From Mycobacterium sp. EPa45 (lineage in GTDB: Bacteria > Actinomycetota > Actinomycetes > Mycobacteriales > Mycobacteriaceae): a stretch of 64,000 nucleotides of DNA. The translations under genes and the position numbers were made by a program. Location: positions 5,146,001 through 5,210,000 of the forward strand of contig NZ_CP011773.1 of NCBI RefSeq assembly GCF_001021385.1, in the 5' to 3' direction. The stretch's first letter is position 1; the number at the start of each line of letters is the position of its first letter. Positions 25,442-34,835 of the stretch are shown in pieces. The notes beneath the pieces were generated by a model. It saw nothing but the letters and a program-made list of their open reading frames with translations. It was not told the DNA's origin and made no database searches.

Positions 25442-26584
25442 TCACAGCTGCCACCACCGCTCTATTGCCCCCGCCGCGCTGGCCACGACCCGGCCACCCG
25501 GCCTCGGCACCGCCGTCTGCACGCCGGCGTCATCGGCGGCCGTCAGCATCCGTTCGACCGGCTCGGCCCACGGATGAGGAGCCAGCCGGAACGTGCACCA
25601 GTGGATCGGGACGAGCAGGCCGGCGTCGGTGACGTCGCGGTGGGCGCGCACCGCCTCCTCGGGGTTCATGTGAATGTCCGGCCACGATTTGTTGTAGGCC
25701 CCGATCGGCATCAGTGTCAGGTCGAAGGGACCGTGCTCGGCTCCGATGTCGGCGAAGCTGCGGGTGTAGCCGGTGTCGCCGCCGAAGTACGCCCGGTGCT
25801 GCGGACCGATGATCGCCCACGAGGACCACAGCGTGGTGTTGCGGGACAAAAACCGGCCGGAGAAGTGCCGCGCGGGCGTGCAGACCAGGGTCAGGTCACC
25901 GATGCGGGTCTGCTCGTTCCAGTCCAGCTCGATGATGCGCTGCGCCGGGATGTGCCACTGCCGCAGGTGCGCGCCGACGCCGAGCGGCACGACGAACGGC
26001 GCCCGTTGGGTGCGGGCCAGAGCGAGCACGGTGTCCATGTCGAGGTGGTCGTAGTGGTCGTGGCTGATCACGACGGCGTCCAGCGCCGGCAGAGCTTCCA
26101 GCGGGGCCGGCACCGGATGCAGCCGCTGCGGTCCGACGGTGCGTGACGGCGAGCAGCGCTCGCTCCACACCGGATCCGTGAGCACCCGGTAGCCGTCGAT
26201 CTCCAGCAGCGCCGTCGAGTGGCCCAGCCAGCTGACCGCCAGCGGCTCGGAGCGGGTCGCGGCCGGTTCGTCCAATGGGACGGCCGCGCCGGGACGGCTG
26301 GCGGTGCGGCTGGAGAACATGTCGAACAGGACCAGGCGGCTTTCCTCGGAGTCCAGCTTCAGCGCGGCGGCCGGCTCCAGGTTGTGAAACACGCCCTCGC
26401 GGTAGTTGGGCGAGCCGTCAGCGACCGGCCGAATCTCGCCGGGCCCGGCGCCCAGCGATGCCGGCGCGTCGTTCAGGGCGCGCAGCAGCCAGCCGCCGCC
26501 GGCCAGTGACGCGGTCCCAGCGGCCAGGCGCAGCGCCGCCTTGCCGGAGGGCAGGAGCGAAGTGACCCGGGGAAGGCCGAGCAT
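25442..26584 (-). CDS. metallo-beta-lactamase-fold hydrolase (Rv0906-like, NAPE-PLD type)
   Basis: From ATG 26584 (MLGLPRVTSLLPSG) the protein is 380 residues with one N-terminal hydrophobic stretch (about 15-35) and a metallo-beta-lactamase domain. The zinc ligand motif HDHYDHLD is intact, with later ligands in TPARHFSGR, FGGDTGYT and VPIHWCTF. The arrangement resembles N-acyl-phosphatidylethanolamine phospholipase D and UlaG-like lactonases. The substrate is unknown; a membrane lipid is plausible. It is 5 bases downstream of echA6 and 18 bases upstream of the beta-lactamase-like gene, in one operon. Confidence 0.87.
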   Translation of the reverse strand: MLGLPRVTSLLPSGKAALRLAAGTASLAGGGWLLRALNDAPASLGAGPGEIRPVADGSPNYREGVFHNLEPAAALKLDSEESRLVLFDMFSSRTASRPGAAVPLDEPAATRSEPLAVSWLGHSTALLEIDGYRVLTDPVWSERCSPSRTVGPQRLHPVPAPLEALPALDAVVISHDHYDHLDMDTVLALARTQRAPFVVPLGVGAHLRQWHIPAQRIIELDWNEQTRIGDLTLVCTPARHFSGRFLSRNTTLWSSWAIIGPQHRAYFGGDTGYTRSFADIGAEHGPFDLTLMPIGAYNKSWPDIHMNPEEAVRAHRDVTDAGLLVPIHWCTFRLAPHPWAEPVERMLTAADDAGVQTAVPRPGGRVVASAAGAIERWWQL

Positions 26585-26589
26585 GCGGG

Positions 26590-27321
26590 CTACGCCCCCT
26601 TGAACTTGGCGGCGCGCTTCTCGATGCGCGCCACCTGGGCTTCGATGACGTCTTGGCTGCCCCACGCCTTGTCGAACAATTCCTTGTGGGTCGGCCACTG
26701 CTCCTCGTACGCGCCGTCGTCGTTGAGCACCCGCTTGGACGCCTGCAGCGACAGCGGCGCCAACCCGGCGATCTCTTGCGCCCAGGCCTGGGCATCGGCC
26801 AGGTCGCCGAGCCGGTTGGCCATCCCGGTCATCAACGCGGTTTCCGCGTCCAGCTTCTCCGCACCCAGCAGCATGCCGCGGGCCCGGCCGTAGCCGGCCA
26901 GCGAGGACAGCCGCCGCACACTCCAGTTGTCCAGCGCCAGACCGTATTTCGCGATCGGGAACTGGAAGTAGGCCCCTGGTGCCACCACTCGCAGGTCACA
27001 GATCATGGCCAGCTGCACACCCGCGCCGATCGCCGGGCCGTTGATCGCGGCGATCACCGGCATCGGCGCGGCGTCGATCGCCTTGTTCAGCGCGATGGCC
27101 TTGTCGGGGAAGTCGGCGGCGAACACGTCCCCGGAAAGATCTGCGCCGGCGCAAAATACTGTGCCCTGGCCGGTGAGCACGATCGCGCGAACGTCCTCGG
27201 CGGCGGCCTTCACGACGGTTTCCCGCAGCGTGTCGACGAGTTCGGAGTTGAGCGCGTTGCGCCGTTCCGGACGCTGCAACTCGATGGTGGTCACATCCCC
27301 CACGCGGTTGATACCGATCAT
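26590..27321 (-). CDS. echA6: EchA6 enoyl-CoA hydratase-family protein
   Basis: This 243-residue crotonase-fold protein has exactly the length of M. tuberculosis EchA6 and lies next to accD3 as there. The oxyanion-hole motifs are [14 protein letters not shown] and [13 protein letters not shown]. In M. tuberculosis EchA6 lacks hydratase activity, carries fatty acyl-CoA into mycolic acid synthesis and is the target of THPP compounds. The start is ATG 27321. It is divergent from accD3 with 33 bases between start codons. Confidence 0.93.
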   Translation of the reverse strand: MIGINRVGDVTTIELQRPERRNALNSELVDTLRETVVKAAAEDVRAIVLTGQGTVFCAGADLSGDVFAADFPDKAIALNKAIDAAPMPVIAAINGPAIGAGVQLAMICDLRVVAPGAYFQFPIAKYGLALDNWSVRRLSSLAGYGRARGMLLGAEKLDAETALMTGMANRLGDLADAQAWAQEIAGLAPLSLQASKRVLNDDGAYEEQWPTHKELFDKAWGSQDVIEAQVARIEKRAAKFKGA

Positions 27322-27354
27322 GGTTTGAGGGTACTGGCCGGATAATCTCCTCTC

Positions 27355-28827
27355 GTGAGCCGGATCGGGGCTGCCGAATTGCGCGACGCCGCGCTGGACC
27401 CTGGTTCGTTCCGGAGCTGGGACACCGCTCCCCTGGATGTCGGCGCCGACGACGCCTACGCCCACGAGCTCGAGCAGGCTCGCGAGAAGACCGGTTTCGA
27501 CGAGGCGGTGCTGACCGGTGAGGGCACGATCTTCGGCCGCCGGGTGGCCGTCGTGGCCTGTGAATTCGACTTCCTGGCCGGGTCCATCGGGGTGGCCGCC
27601 GCCGAACGGGTCACCGCGGCGATCGAACGTGCGACCGCCGAGCGGCTGCCGCTGCTGGCGTCCCCGAGCTCCGGGGGCACCCGCATGCAGGAAGGCACCG
27701 TCGCGTTCCTGCAGATGGTGAAGATCGCCGCCGCCGTCACCCAGCACAAGCGGGCGCACCTGCCCTACCTGGTGTACCTGCGGCACCCGACGACCGGTGG
27801 GGTGTTCGCGTCCTGGGGCTCGCTGGGCCACATCACCGCCGCCCAGCCCGGTGCGCTGATCGGGTTCCTCGGGCCGCGCGTCTATGAGCAGCTCTACGGC
27901 GAACCGTTCCCACCGGGGGTGCAGACCGCAGAGAACCTGTTGCGGCACGGCGTAATTGACGCCGTCGTTGGCATCGAAGCGCTGCGCCCGACCCTCAACC
28001 GCGCACTGAGGGTCATCACCGACGCGCCGGATTCCCCGCCGGCGGCGTCGCCCGACGAGCCGATCCCGGACGTCCCGGCCTGGGATTCCGTGATCGCGTC
28101 GCGCCGCCCGGACCGGCCCGGGGTGAGCTGGCTGCTGCGCGAGGGCGCCACCGACCGGGTGCTGCTGTCCGGCACGCACGGCGACGCGGCCACCACAGTG
28201 CTGGCGCTGGCCCGCTTTGGGGGGCAGCCTGCCGTCGTCGTCGGCCAGCGCCGCGTCATAGGGGGTGTGGTCGGTCCGGCCGCCTTGGCCGAAGCCCGCC
28301 GTGGCATGGCGCTGGCCGCAGGCCTGCAACTGCCGCTGGTTTTGGTGATCGACACCGCCGGTCCCGCGCTGTCGACGGAGGCCGAACAGGACGGTCTGGC
28401 CGGTGAGATCGCCCGCTGCCTGTCGGATTTGGTGATGCTGGACACCCCGACGGTGTCGGTATTGCTCGGCCAGGGCAGCGGCGGCCCTGCGCTGGCGATG
28501 GTCCCGGCCGACCGGGTGCTGGCCGCCCAGCACGGTTGGCTGGCGCCGCTGCCACCGGAAGGCGCCAGCGCGATCGTGTTCCGTGACACCGACCATGCCC
28601 CGGAACTGGCTGCGGCGCAAGGCGTCCGGTCCCTCGAGTTGTTGCACAACGGCATCGTCGACGCGATCGTGCCCGAACACCCCGACGCCGCCGACGAACC
28701 GGTCGAGTTCGCCCGACGGGTGTCGCGCGCGATCGCCCGCGAGATCCACGACCTGCGGGAGACCCCGTCGGAGCAGCGCTACGCCGCCCGGCTGGCGCGC
28801 TATCGGCGAATCGGGCTGCCCCGCTAG
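27355..28827 (+). CDS. accD3: AccD3 acyl-CoA carboxylase beta subunit
   Basis: This 490-residue protein is a carboxyltransferase subunit that moves CO2 from carboxybiotin onto an acyl-CoA. Two crotonase-like halves are visible: residues about 55-215 ([31 protein letters not shown]) and about 255-470 ([35 protein letters not shown]). Position and length match M. tuberculosis accD3. There it is assigned to lipid synthesis, although its partner alpha subunit and substrate are less clear than for AccD4-6. The start is GTG 27355. Its stop codon shares CTAG with the convergent Nudix-like gene. Confidence 0.92.
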   Translation: MSRIGAAELRDAALDPGSFRSWDTAPLDVGADDAYAHELEQAREKTGFDEAVLTGEGTIFGRRVAVVACEFDFLAGSIGVAAAERVTAAIERATAERLPLLASPSSGGTRMQEGTVAFLQMVKIAAAVTQHKRAHLPYLVYLRHPTTGGVFASWGSLGHITAAQPGALIGFLGPRVYEQLYGEPFPPGVQTAENLLRHGVIDAVVGIEALRPTLNRALRVITDAPDSPPAASPDEPIPDVPAWDSVIASRRPDRPGVSWLLREGATDRVLLSGTHGDAATTVLALARFGGQPAVVVGQRRVIGGVVGPAALAEARRGMALAAGLQLPLVLVIDTAGPALSTEAEQDGLAGEIARCLSDLVMLDTPTVSVLLGQGSGGPALAMVPADRVLAAQHGWLAPLPPEGASAIVFRDTDHAPELAAAQGVRSLELLHNGIVDAIVPEHPDAADEPVEFARRVSRAIAREIHDLRETPSEQRYAARLARYRRIGLPR

Positions 28828-29564
28828 GGGTTCGAGGCGCGGCGGAACAGCTCCGCAGGCCTGCCACCGGTGCGGGTGACCAGATGTCCGGTCGGGCGCA
28901 GCAGGGGTTTCATCAGGCGGCGGAACCCATCGCGCTGCAGGGGCCGGCCCGCGACCGCTTGGTGCACCCGATGCAGCTCACCAAGGGTGAACTGCCGCCC
29001 CAGCAGGTGATCGGGGTCCGGTTGGTCACCGTAGCGATCCCGGACCTCCTGCACCGCACGGGCGATGATCTCGGCGTGCCCGTACCCCAGCCGGCCGGGG
29101 CGGGCCACCGGAACCAGCCGGGTGTCGCCCGGCCGGCGGGAGTCGAGCCGACGGATCGGCACGACTTCGACATGGGCCACCGACAGCACCCAGCCCCGGC
29201 TGTCGCGGGACGGATCGTCGTACACCCGCAGTTGGCGCGGCCGCAGGCCGCGCACGTCGGCTTTGGCCCGCAGCGACCGCTCGACCGCCTCGGCCAACCG
29301 CTCGCCGGGATGCAGGAACGTGCCCGGCAGCGCCCAGCCGGGTGCATCGGTGCGGCGCACCTGCAGAACAGACAACTCCGGGTCGGCCGGATCGAGGGTC
29401 AGCAGTGCGGTGTCGACGGCCACATGCGGGCGCGGAAATTGATCGAGCGGCTGTGCCCCGCTTTTACTTGTGTCACTGATTAACTCATCATTGCGTAAAG
29501 CCGCGCTCGGCGCACTCCAACAACGTGGTGACCTCCTCGTCCGAGGTCTGGTGGAAGTTGTCAT
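28824..29564 (-). CDS. NrtR-like Nudix transcriptional regulator
   Basis: The chain of up to 246 residues has an N-terminal Nudix fold ([20 protein letters not shown], then [18 protein letters not shown] in place of a full Nudix box) and a C-terminal winged helix ([27 protein letters not shown]). This is the NrtR design: a degenerate ADP-ribose-binding Nudix domain controlling NAD-related genes. The Nudix box lacks the REUXEE glutamates, so hydrolysis is unlikely. The start is uncertain. ATG 29564 would overlap the upstream phosphoribosyltransferase gene by 77 bases; no better start is obvious before the FPRPHVAVD strand, where a GTG could serve. Confidence 0.75.
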   Translation of the reverse strand: MTTSTRPRTRRSPRCWSAPSAALRNDELISDTSKSGAQPLDQFPRPHVAVDTALLTLDPADPELSVLQVRRTDAPGWALPGTFLHPGERLAEAVERSLRAKADVRGLRPRQLRVYDDPSRDSRGWVLSVAHVEVVPIRRLDSRRPGDTRLVPVARPGRLGYGHAEIIARAVQEVRDRYGDQPDPDHLLGRQFTLGELHRVHQAVAGRPLQRDGFRRLMKPLLRPTGHLVTRTGGRPAELFRRASNP

Positions 29565-30138
29565 AGCCTTGGCCGACCGCGCTGAAATACTGGGGCGCGC
29601 CGGGACACACGACTTCGTCGGCGTGAGAGCCGAGCTCGACGATCGTGTCGGGAGAGCCGATCGGCGCAGCCAGAACCACCTTCGCAGCGCCCTGCGCTCG
29701 GGCCACCAGACAGGCCGCCCGCGCCGTGGAGCCGGTGGCGAACCCGTCGTCGACGATGATCACCACCCGGCCAGCCAGCGGCTGCGGCGGCCGGTCGCCA
29801 CGGTAGCGCTCGACGCGGCGCTGGAGCTCGGCGCGCTGGGCGGTCTCGACCTCGGCGATCTCGGCCTCGCTGACGGGCACATGCCGCAGCACCGACTCGT
29901 TGATCACCCGGACACCGCCCTCCCCGATCGCGCCGAACGCCAGCTCGGGCTGAGTGGGCACGCCGAGCTTGCGGACGACGAGAACGTCCAGCGGGGCGCC
30001 CAGCACCTTGGCGACTTCGTACGCCACCGGCACCCCGCCGCGGGGGAGACCGAGAACCAGCGGGTCGCGGTCTCGGTAACCCAGCAGCCAGCCGGCGAGC
30101 CGGCGGCCCGCATCAGCGCGATCGGCGTAGCGGTGCAT
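29488..30138 (-). CDS. phosphoribosyltransferase-domain protein
   Basis: The product is 216 residues. The PRPP-binding loop VVIIVDDGFATGSTARAA is clear, preceded by the typical VLGLPRGGVPVAYEVA strand and LDVLVVRKLG. Type I phosphoribosyltransferases of this stand-alone group in actinobacteria have no settled substrate; a role in nucleotide or NAD salvage is possible given the NrtR-like gene next to it. ATG 30138 is preferred because AAAGG lies just upstream; the frame continues to 30198. It is 20 bases from the ABC exporter genes on the same strand. Confidence 0.85.
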   Translation of the reverse strand: MHRYADRADAGRRLAGWLLGYRDRDPLVLGLPRGGVPVAYEVAKVLGAPLDVLVVRKLGVPTQPELAFGAIGEGGVRVINESVLRHVPVSEAEIAEVETAQRAELQRRVERYRGDRPPQPLAGRVVIIVDDGFATGSTARAACLVARAQGAAKVVLAAPIGSPDTIVELGSHADEVVCPGAPQYFSAVGQGYDNFHQTSDEEVTTLLECAERGFTQ

Positions 30139-30157
30139 ACCTTTGAGTATCTGCCGG

Positions 30158-31975
30158 TTAGGCCAGCGACTCCAGCCACGCGCGGTGCAGCGCGGCATAG
30201 TGGCCGCGGGCGTCGATGAGCTCTGCGGGCGGGCCGTCCTCGACGATGCGGCCGTGCTCGAGCACCAGCACCCGGTCGGCGATCTCGACGGTCGACAACC
30301 GGTGGGCGATGATCAACGCGGTCCGGTCGGCCAGGACTGTCCGCAGCGCCCGCTGCACCAGCCGCTCGCTCGGGATGTCCAGGGAGGACGTCGCCTCGTC
30401 GAGGATCAGCACCGCCGGGTCGGCCAGGAAGGCCCGCGCGAAAGCGATCAGCTGCCGCTGCCCCGCCGACAACCGTCCCCCGCGAGTGGCGACATCGGTG
30501 TCGTAACCCTCGGGCAGCGCCTCGATGAACTCGTCGGCGCCCACCGCAGTTGCGGCGGCGGTGACCTCCGAGTCGGACGCCGAAGGGCGACCGAACCGGA
30601 TGTTGTCGGCGACGGTCCCGGAGAACAGGAAGTTCTCCTGGGTGACCATCACGACGTGGCGGCGCAGGTCGCTCTGCGCGAAGTCCCGCAGGTCGACCCC
30701 GTCGAGGGTGACCGCGCCCGACGTCGGGTCGTAGAACCGGGCGATCAGCTTGGCGATCGTGGTCTTGCCCGCCCCGGTGGTGCCGACCAGGGCGACGGTC
30801 TGGCCGGCCGGCACGACCAGAGACAGGCCGGGCAGCACCGGACGGTCCGGTACGTAGTTGAAGTGGACGTCCCGGAAAGCGATTTCGCCCTGGATCCGGT
30901 CCAGGTGCACCGGCGTTGGCGGGTCGGCGATCGCCGGCTTCTCGGCCAGCACACCGGCGAGTTTCTCCAGCGCCGACGACGCCGACTGGAAGGTGTTGAA
31001 GAACTGCGAGATCTCCTGCATCGGCTCGAAGAACATCCGCAGATACAGCAGGAACGCCGCCAGCGTGCCGATCGTCATCTCGCCGTGCAGCGCCCGGTAG
31101 CCGCCGTAGAGCAACACCACGCCGGTGGTCAGGTTGCCGACCAGCTTGACCGTGGGCATGAAGATCGCGAGCAGCCGGAAGGTCCGTTCGTTGTCGGTGC
31201 GGTACCGGTCGGCGACGTCGTCGAAGATCTCCTGATTGCGGGGCGCGCGGCGGTAGGCCTGCACCGCTTTGATCCCTGTCATGGTCTCGACGAACTGCAC
31301 GATCACCAGCGCGGCACTCTCCCGCACCCGGCGGTAGGTCTTCGCCGACTCGGCCGAGAACCACCACACCAGCGCAACGAGAATCGGGAAGGCGGCCAGG
31401 CACATCAGGCCGAGCTTCACGTCGAGCGTCACCAACAGAATGGCGGTGCCGAACAGCGTCAGCACCGCGGTGATCAAGCTGTCGAAGCCGGTTTCCAGCA
31501 TGTCCTGGATGGCGTCGACGTCGTTGGTCAGCCTGCTGACGACCCGGCCCGAGGTGTAGCGGTCGTGGAAAGCGACGTCGAGGCGCTGGAAGTGCCGGAA
31601 CACCCGGCGGCGCACCTCCAGCAGCACGCTCTGGCCGATCCGGCCGGAGCGCTTCAGGAACGTCATCCGGCTGATCGCCTGTACGCAGACCACGCCGCAC
31701 AGCACCGAGACGACGATGACGAGTTCGCGTGCCGAGCCGCCGGCCAACAGCGGTGGGATGGCGTGGTCGATGCCGCGTTGAACCAGCAGCGGAACCGACA
31801 GTCGCGCAGCGTTTTCCACGACCACGACCAGGGCCAGCAGCGCAACCGTGGCCTTGAACGGGGCCAGCAGCGAGCCCAGCAGGGTGCGGGCCTCACGCCG
31901 GCGCGGGGTGGCCTCGTCGATCGGCAGGTCGTCGGGCTCTTCGTCGAGCCGGCCGCGCCATTCGGTGGCGGTCAC
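30158..31975 (-). CDS. ABC exporter half-transporter, consensus-site subunit
   Basis: This 605-residue type IV ABC exporter half has six membrane helices (about residues 45-320) and a C-terminal nucleotide-binding domain. Walker A is VGTTGAGKTTI, Walker B with the catalytic glutamate is AVLILDEATSSLD, and the H-loop is IIAHRLSTVE. The signature is LSAGQ instead of LSGGQ. It overlaps the upstream partner gene by four bases. Paired with that subunit it forms a heterodimer with one normal and one degenerate ATP site. Similar pairs in mycobacteria export lipids or drugs; the cargo is unknown. Confidence 0.9.
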   Translation of the reverse strand: MTATEWRGRLDEEPDDLPIDEATPRRREARTLLGSLLAPFKATVALLALVVVVENAARLSVPLLVQRGIDHAIPPLLAGGSARELVIVVSVLCGVVCVQAISRMTFLKRSGRIGQSVLLEVRRRVFRHFQRLDVAFHDRYTSGRVVSRLTNDVDAIQDMLETGFDSLITAVLTLFGTAILLVTLDVKLGLMCLAAFPILVALVWWFSAESAKTYRRVRESAALVIVQFVETMTGIKAVQAYRRAPRNQEIFDDVADRYRTDNERTFRLLAIFMPTVKLVGNLTTGVVLLYGGYRALHGEMTIGTLAAFLLYLRMFFEPMQEISQFFNTFQSASSALEKLAGVLAEKPAIADPPTPVHLDRIQGEIAFRDVHFNYVPDRPVLPGLSLVVPAGQTVALVGTTGAGKTTIAKLIARFYDPTSGAVTLDGVDLRDFAQSDLRRHVVMVTQENFLFSGTVADNIRFGRPSASDSEVTAAATAVGADEFIEALPEGYDTDVATRGGRLSAGQRQLIAFARAFLADPAVLILDEATSSLDIPSERLVQRALRTVLADRTALIIAHRLSTVEIADRVLVLEHGRIVEDGPPAELIDARGHYAALHRAWLESLA

Positions 31976-33909
31976 AGCTTCCTGCCCTCCGATGCGGCGT
32001 AGTCGGCGGTGCGCCGCGCGGAGGCGCGCTCCTCGCAGGCCTCCTCGTAGGCGCGGCCCAGCCGCTGCCGTTCGTCGTCGTCCTCCCAGTCGCAGCGCAC
32101 CTCGCAGCCGTCGTCGAGTTCGTCGTCGGCGGCCAGCAGAAAGCGGTAGCGCGGAACTCCTGCCAGCAGTTCGGCGTGGGTGCCGACGTGGGTGATGGTG
32201 CCCGCGCCGTCGACGGTGTCGAGCAGCGCGACCTTGTCGGCCAGCAGGACCGTCGACGCGCGGTGGGCGACCACCACCGCGGTGACGCCGGCCAGCACCC
32301 GGCCCAGCGCCTCGGTGACTGTGGCCTCGGTGTGCACGTCGAGGGCGGACAGGGTGTCGTCGAGCACCAGCACGCGCGGCGCGGCCAGGATCGCGCGGGC
32401 CAGTGAAAGCCGTTGCCGCTGGCCGCCGGAAAGGCTCATGCCCTGCTCCCCGATGCGCGTCTGCAGGCCGTACGGCAGGTCGTAGACGAACTGCGCGGCC
32501 GCGATCTCGACGGCGCTGCGCAGCTCGTCGTCGCTCGCGTCCGGGCGGCCCAGCCGCAGGTTTTCGGCGACCGACATCGAGAACAGGGTCGGGTCCTCGA
32601 AGGCGGTGGCGACGGTCGTGCGCAGCGCGTCCAAAGTCAAGTCGCGGATGTCGGTGCCGTCGATGCGGATCGCCCCTTCGGTGACGTCGTAGAGCCGCGG
32701 CAGCAGACCGGCGAGCACGGACTTGCCCGAACCGGTGGCGCCGACCAAGGCCAGCGTCTCCCCCGGTTCCACGGTCACGCTGACGTGCCGCAACGCGAAC
32801 GACTCGGATTCCGGAAAGCGAAACCCGACGTCATCGAGCTCCAGCCGGCCACCGCGTGGTGCGACCGCGCGGGGGCCGTCGGTGATCTCGCGGGGAGCAT
32901 CGAAGATCTCGGCGATCCGATTGGCCGCCGTCATCGCCTCCTGCGTCATCGACAGCAGAAAGCCGAGCGACGCGATCGGCCACACCAGCGACAACATCAT
33001 CGTGATGAACGCGACCAGTGTGCCCATGGTGACCAGGCCGTGCCCGGCGGCGTAGGCGCCGAAACCGAGCACGACGATCAGCGTGAGGTTGGGGATCACC
33101 TCGAGCAGCGTCCAGAATTTCGCCGACACCGCGACCTTCTGGATCTGCGTGTCGTACAACGTGCTGGCTTGGGCGTCGAAGCGGTCGTACACATAGTCCT
33201 CGCGACCGAACGACTTCACCGCACGCAGGCCCAACGCCGACTCCTCGACGTGGGTGGCGACGTGGCCGGCCTGATCCTGGGCCTGCCGGGCCAGCCGGGT
33301 GAAGGTGCGCTCGAAATGCAGCACGATCAGCGTGATCGGCGCGATCGACACCAGCACCACCACACCCAGCGGCCAGTACATCGCCAGCAGGATGATCGTG
33401 ACGACGGTGATCTGCAGGATGTTGAGGATCAGGAACACCAGGCCGAACGAGAGCAACCGCCGAATCACGCTCAGGTCGTTCATGATTCGTGACAGCAGTT
33501 GACCCGATTGCCAGCGGCCGTGAAAGGACATCGGCAAAATCTGCAGCCGGGCGTAGAGGTCCTTGCGGATGTCGGCCTCAACGCCCATGGTCGCGCGGGA
33601 CACCAGCCAGCGGCGGATGAACCACAGCACCGCCTCGGTGATGCCGACCGCCATCGCGGCGGCGCCGACCACCCACAGCCCCCGCTGATCCTGGTGACGG
33701 ACCGGCCCGTCGATCACCGCCTTCGTCATCAGCGGGATCGCGACGGTGGCGGCCAGGCTGGTGATCGCGACGATGATCATCGCGATCCAGCGCACCCGGT
33801 ACGGCATGAGATAGGGCAGCAACCGGAACAGATCGGAGGCGGCCCTCGGGGCCTTGCGGGGCGCGGCGATGGCCGGTTCCGACACGATTTCGGAAGTCAC
33901 CTCGTCCAC
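31972..33909 (-). CDS. ABC exporter half-transporter, degenerate-site subunit
   Basis: This 645-residue half-transporter has six membrane helices (about 40-330) and an ATPase domain with Walker A GATGSGKSVL, signature LSGGQRQRLSLARAI, and Walker B LVLDDTLSALD. The catalytic glutamate is replaced by aspartate. The C-terminus has an extra 55-residue tail rich in Glu and Asp. It is the first gene of the pair and is translated together with the partner through a four-base overlap. The start is ATG 33909, with 217 bases to divergent prrA. Confidence 0.9.
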   Translation of the reverse strand: MDEVTSEIVSEPAIAAPRKAPRAASDLFRLLPYLMPYRVRWIAMIIVAITSLAATVAIPLMTKAVIDGPVRHQDQRGLWVVGAAAMAVGITEAVLWFIRRWLVSRATMGVEADIRKDLYARLQILPMSFHGRWQSGQLLSRIMNDLSVIRRLLSFGLVFLILNILQITVVTIILLAMYWPLGVVVLVSIAPITLIVLHFERTFTRLARQAQDQAGHVATHVEESALGLRAVKSFGREDYVYDRFDAQASTLYDTQIQKVAVSAKFWTLLEVIPNLTLIVVLGFGAYAAGHGLVTMGTLVAFITMMLSLVWPIASLGFLLSMTQEAMTAANRIAEIFDAPREITDGPRAVAPRGGRLELDDVGFRFPESESFALRHVSVTVEPGETLALVGATGSGKSVLAGLLPRLYDVTEGAIRIDGTDIRDLTLDALRTTVATAFEDPTLFSMSVAENLRLGRPDASDDELRSAVEIAAAQFVYDLPYGLQTRIGEQGMSLSGGQRQRLSLARAILAAPRVLVLDDTLSALDVHTEATVTEALGRVLAGVTAVVVAHRASTVLLADKVALLDTVDGAGTITHVGTHAELLAGVPRYRFLLAADDELDDGCEVRCDWEDDDERQRLGRAYEEACEERASARRTADYAASEGRKL

Positions 33910-34028
33910 CCCATCAAATCTCGATACCGATCACCGCTGAACATATGCGGCACGTCCGACACGACTCCCCCGCATTCGATGATTCCACGCACCGCAATCG
34001 GTTATCGGACACACCATTCGCACCGTAG

Positions 34029-34050
34029 GACCTCAACAACGATTGAGGTC
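34029..34050. promoter_or_regulatory. inverted repeat in prrA upstream region
   Basis: GACCTCAA and TTGAGGTC (8-bp perfect arms) flank a six-base centre (CAACGA). It lies 77 bases before prrA and 120 bases before the divergent ABC exporter gene. It is a candidate operator or a hairpin in the prrA leader. Confidence 0.45.
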
Positions 34051-34126
34051 AAACCCTTCCGCCGCAGGTCATCGTGTCGCGTCGGCCTCCCACTGATACG
34101 GGCTTCGATCAGGCAAGATAGTGCGC

Positions 34127-34828
34127 ATGGACAGTAGTTCGGCCGCACCACGAGTACTGGTGGTCGATGACGATCCCGACGTGCTCGCCTCGCTGGAGCG
34201 CGGGCTGCGGCTCTCCGGATTCGAAGTGGCCACCGCCGTCGATGGTGCCGAAGCCTTGCGGTCGGCCACCGAGACCCGGCCCGACGCGATCGTCCTCGAC
34301 ATCAACATGCCGGTGTTGGACGGTGTGAGCGTGGTGACCGCGCTGCGCGCGATGGACAACGACGTGCCGGTCTGCGTGCTTTCGGCACGCTCGTCGGTCG
34401 ACGACCGGGTCGCCGGTTTGGAGGCGGGCGCCGACGATTACCTGGTCAAACCGTTCGTGCTCGCCGAGCTCGTGGCGCGGGTCAAGGCGCTGCTGCGCCG
34501 GCGCGGCTCCACGGCCACGTTCTCCTCGGAGACGATCCAGGTGGGCCCGCTGGAGGTTGACATCCCCGGCCGGCGCGCCCGGGTCAACGGCGTCGACGTC
34601 GACCTGACCAAGCGCGAGTTCGACCTGCTGGCCGTGCTCGCCGAGCACAAGACGGCGGTCCTGTCCCGAGCCCAGCTCCTCGAGCTGGTGTGGGGCTATG
34701 ACTTCGCCGCCGACACCAACGTCGTCGATGTCTTCATCGGTTACCTGCGCCGCAAGCTCGAGGCCGGCGGCGCGCCCCGACTGCTGCACACCGTGCGCGG
34801 AGTCGGTTTCGTGCTGCGCACCCAGTGA
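34127..34828 (+). CDS. prrA: PrrA response regulator
   Basis: This 233-residue OmpR/PhoB-family regulator is nearly identical to M. tuberculosis PrrA as I remember it. The receiver domain (about 9-125) has acidic pocket VVDDDPD, phospho-acceptor in [11 protein letters not shown], switch residue in CVLSARS and lysine in YLVKPF. The C-terminal winged helix (about 140-230) includes [18 protein letters not shown] and [11 protein letters not shown]. PrrA is an essential or near-essential regulator of respiration, nitrogen and intracellular adaptation in mycobacteria. ATG 34127 is chosen over GTG 34121. prrB follows 7 bases later. Confidence 0.95.
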   Translation: MDSSSAAPRVLVVDDDPDVLASLERGLRLSGFEVATAVDGAEALRSATETRPDAIVLDINMPVLDGVSVVTALRAMDNDVPVCVLSARSSVDDRVAGLEAGADDYLVKPFVLAELVARVKALLRRRGSTATFSSETIQVGPLEVDIPGRRARVNGVDVDLTKREFDLLAVLAEHKTAVLSRAQLLELVWGYDFAADTNVVDVFIGYLRRKLEAGGAPRLLHTVRGVGFVLRTQ

Positions 34829-34835
34829 CCGGCCT

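Noticed and set aside
30143..32002. Plus-strand reading frame of 619 codons opposite the ABC exporter
   Set aside because: Composition is shadow-like (many Gln, His, Arg) and there is no recognisable domain.
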